A stretch of DNA of 64,000 nucleotides from JAFGPL01 sp963781805 (GTDB taxonomy: Bacteria; Bacteroidota; Bacteroidia; Bacteroidales; UBA10428): the NCBI GenBank assembly GCA_963781805.1, contig CAWAHF010000004.1:5456001-5520000 (forward strand), given 5' to 3'. The notes under the pieces are model-generated. The model was not told the origin of the DNA, made no database searches, and worked only from the letters and a program-made list of their open reading frames with translations. Below are positions 63,831-64,000 of this stretch, in pieces (the stretch's first letter is position 1; each line of letters opens with the position of its first letter). Both the position numbers and the translations under genes were made by a program.

Positions 63831-64000
63831 ATGAAAAGTTTTCTATTAATAGTTTGTATGATAGGTTGTTCCAAAACAAATACCAAAAGCGATGCCAAAG
63901 AGATTTTATCATTTTTCCTGATCGAACAAACACAGGATGCAATTATCAGTAGCAGTGACCATACCATATCACTGGAGGTTGGTTTGACAACAGATCTTAC
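63831..64000 (+). CDS. N-terminus of a lipoprotein with Ig-like domain (cut by the window edge)
   Basis: An open frame continues off the right edge. ATG at 63831 gives MKSFLLIVCMIGC, a lipoprotein signal (lipobox MIGC), then SKTNTKSDAKEILSFFLIEQ. An upstream in-frame ATG at 63810 is less likely. The DAKEILSF/DHTISLEVGLTTDL pattern is reminiscent of the DUF5018-type Ig-like modules of Bacteroidetes surface proteins. 56 codons are visible and no stop occurs. It lies ~220 bp past GH28 in the same direction and may belong to the same sugar cluster. Confidence 0.6.
   Translation, partial: MKSFLLIVCMIGCSKTNTKSDAKEILSFFLIEQTQDAIISSSDHTISLEVGLTTDL

Overview
The window reads as one contig of a free-living member of the Bacteroidetes (Bacteroidota), probably an environmental Bacteroidales/Marinilabiliales-like lineage. 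Evidence: five proteins with type IX secretion (T9SS) sorting domains, a SusC/SusD pair controlled by an ECF sigma/FecR pair, Bacteroidetes-type TAnnTTTG promoters, little Shine-Dalgarno signal, and an AT-rich sequence with short spacers. No rRNA, tRNA, CRISPR array, intact transposase or prophage was seen. The species cannot be named from the sequence alone.

Layout. 0-8 kb: a giant PKD-repeat surface protein (T9SS type B), a membrane protein, and an operon of two LVIVD-type lipoproteins plus a small outer-membrane protein. 7.6-8.0 kb: a degenerate tandem array of nine ~41-bp noncoding units. 8.3-12.0 kb: a two-gene restriction-modification-like cassette (large N6-adenine methyltransferase plus a small PD-(D/E)XK nuclease candidate) in gene-poor flanks. 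12.4-25.2 kb: secreted proteins (Asp-box propeller, CotH-like, GH105-like, metallo-beta-lactamase fold), mostly T9SS cargo. Two copies of a short fold-back element with shared 14-bp terminal inverted repeats lie at 16.0 and 25.2 kb. 25.4-28.9 kb: mtaB and miaB tRNA methylthiotransferases and a flavin reductase. 29.1-36.1 kb: sigma/FecR/SusC/SusD.

36.3-57.3 kb is mostly housekeeping: tex, metF and metH, an acyl-CoA synthetase, a single-domain response regulator, a Cys/Met-type PLP enzyme, a thioredoxin-like protein, a DHOD-like protein, a SPOR lipoprotein, two adjacent phosphofructokinases whose active-site residues suggest pyrophosphate use, an MFS carrier with an unusual extra domain, and purA. 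A four-helix-bundle gene at 44.5 kb sits between inverted arrays of a GGAAT-type repeat. A Fur-family regulator lacking the usual CxxC motif at 57.6 kb has a PerR-box-like palindrome upstream.

58.2-64.0 kb: a co-directional sugar cluster with a GH3 glycosidase, a rare fusion of a cytidylyltransferase-like domain to a GHMP sugar kinase, a GH28 polygalacturonase lipoprotein, and the start of another lipoprotein cut by the window edge. The likely division of labour is extracellular pectin-type glycan breakdown, with the fusion enzyme activating a released or core sugar. This fusion and the compact R-M-like cassette are the best candidates for undescribed biology.
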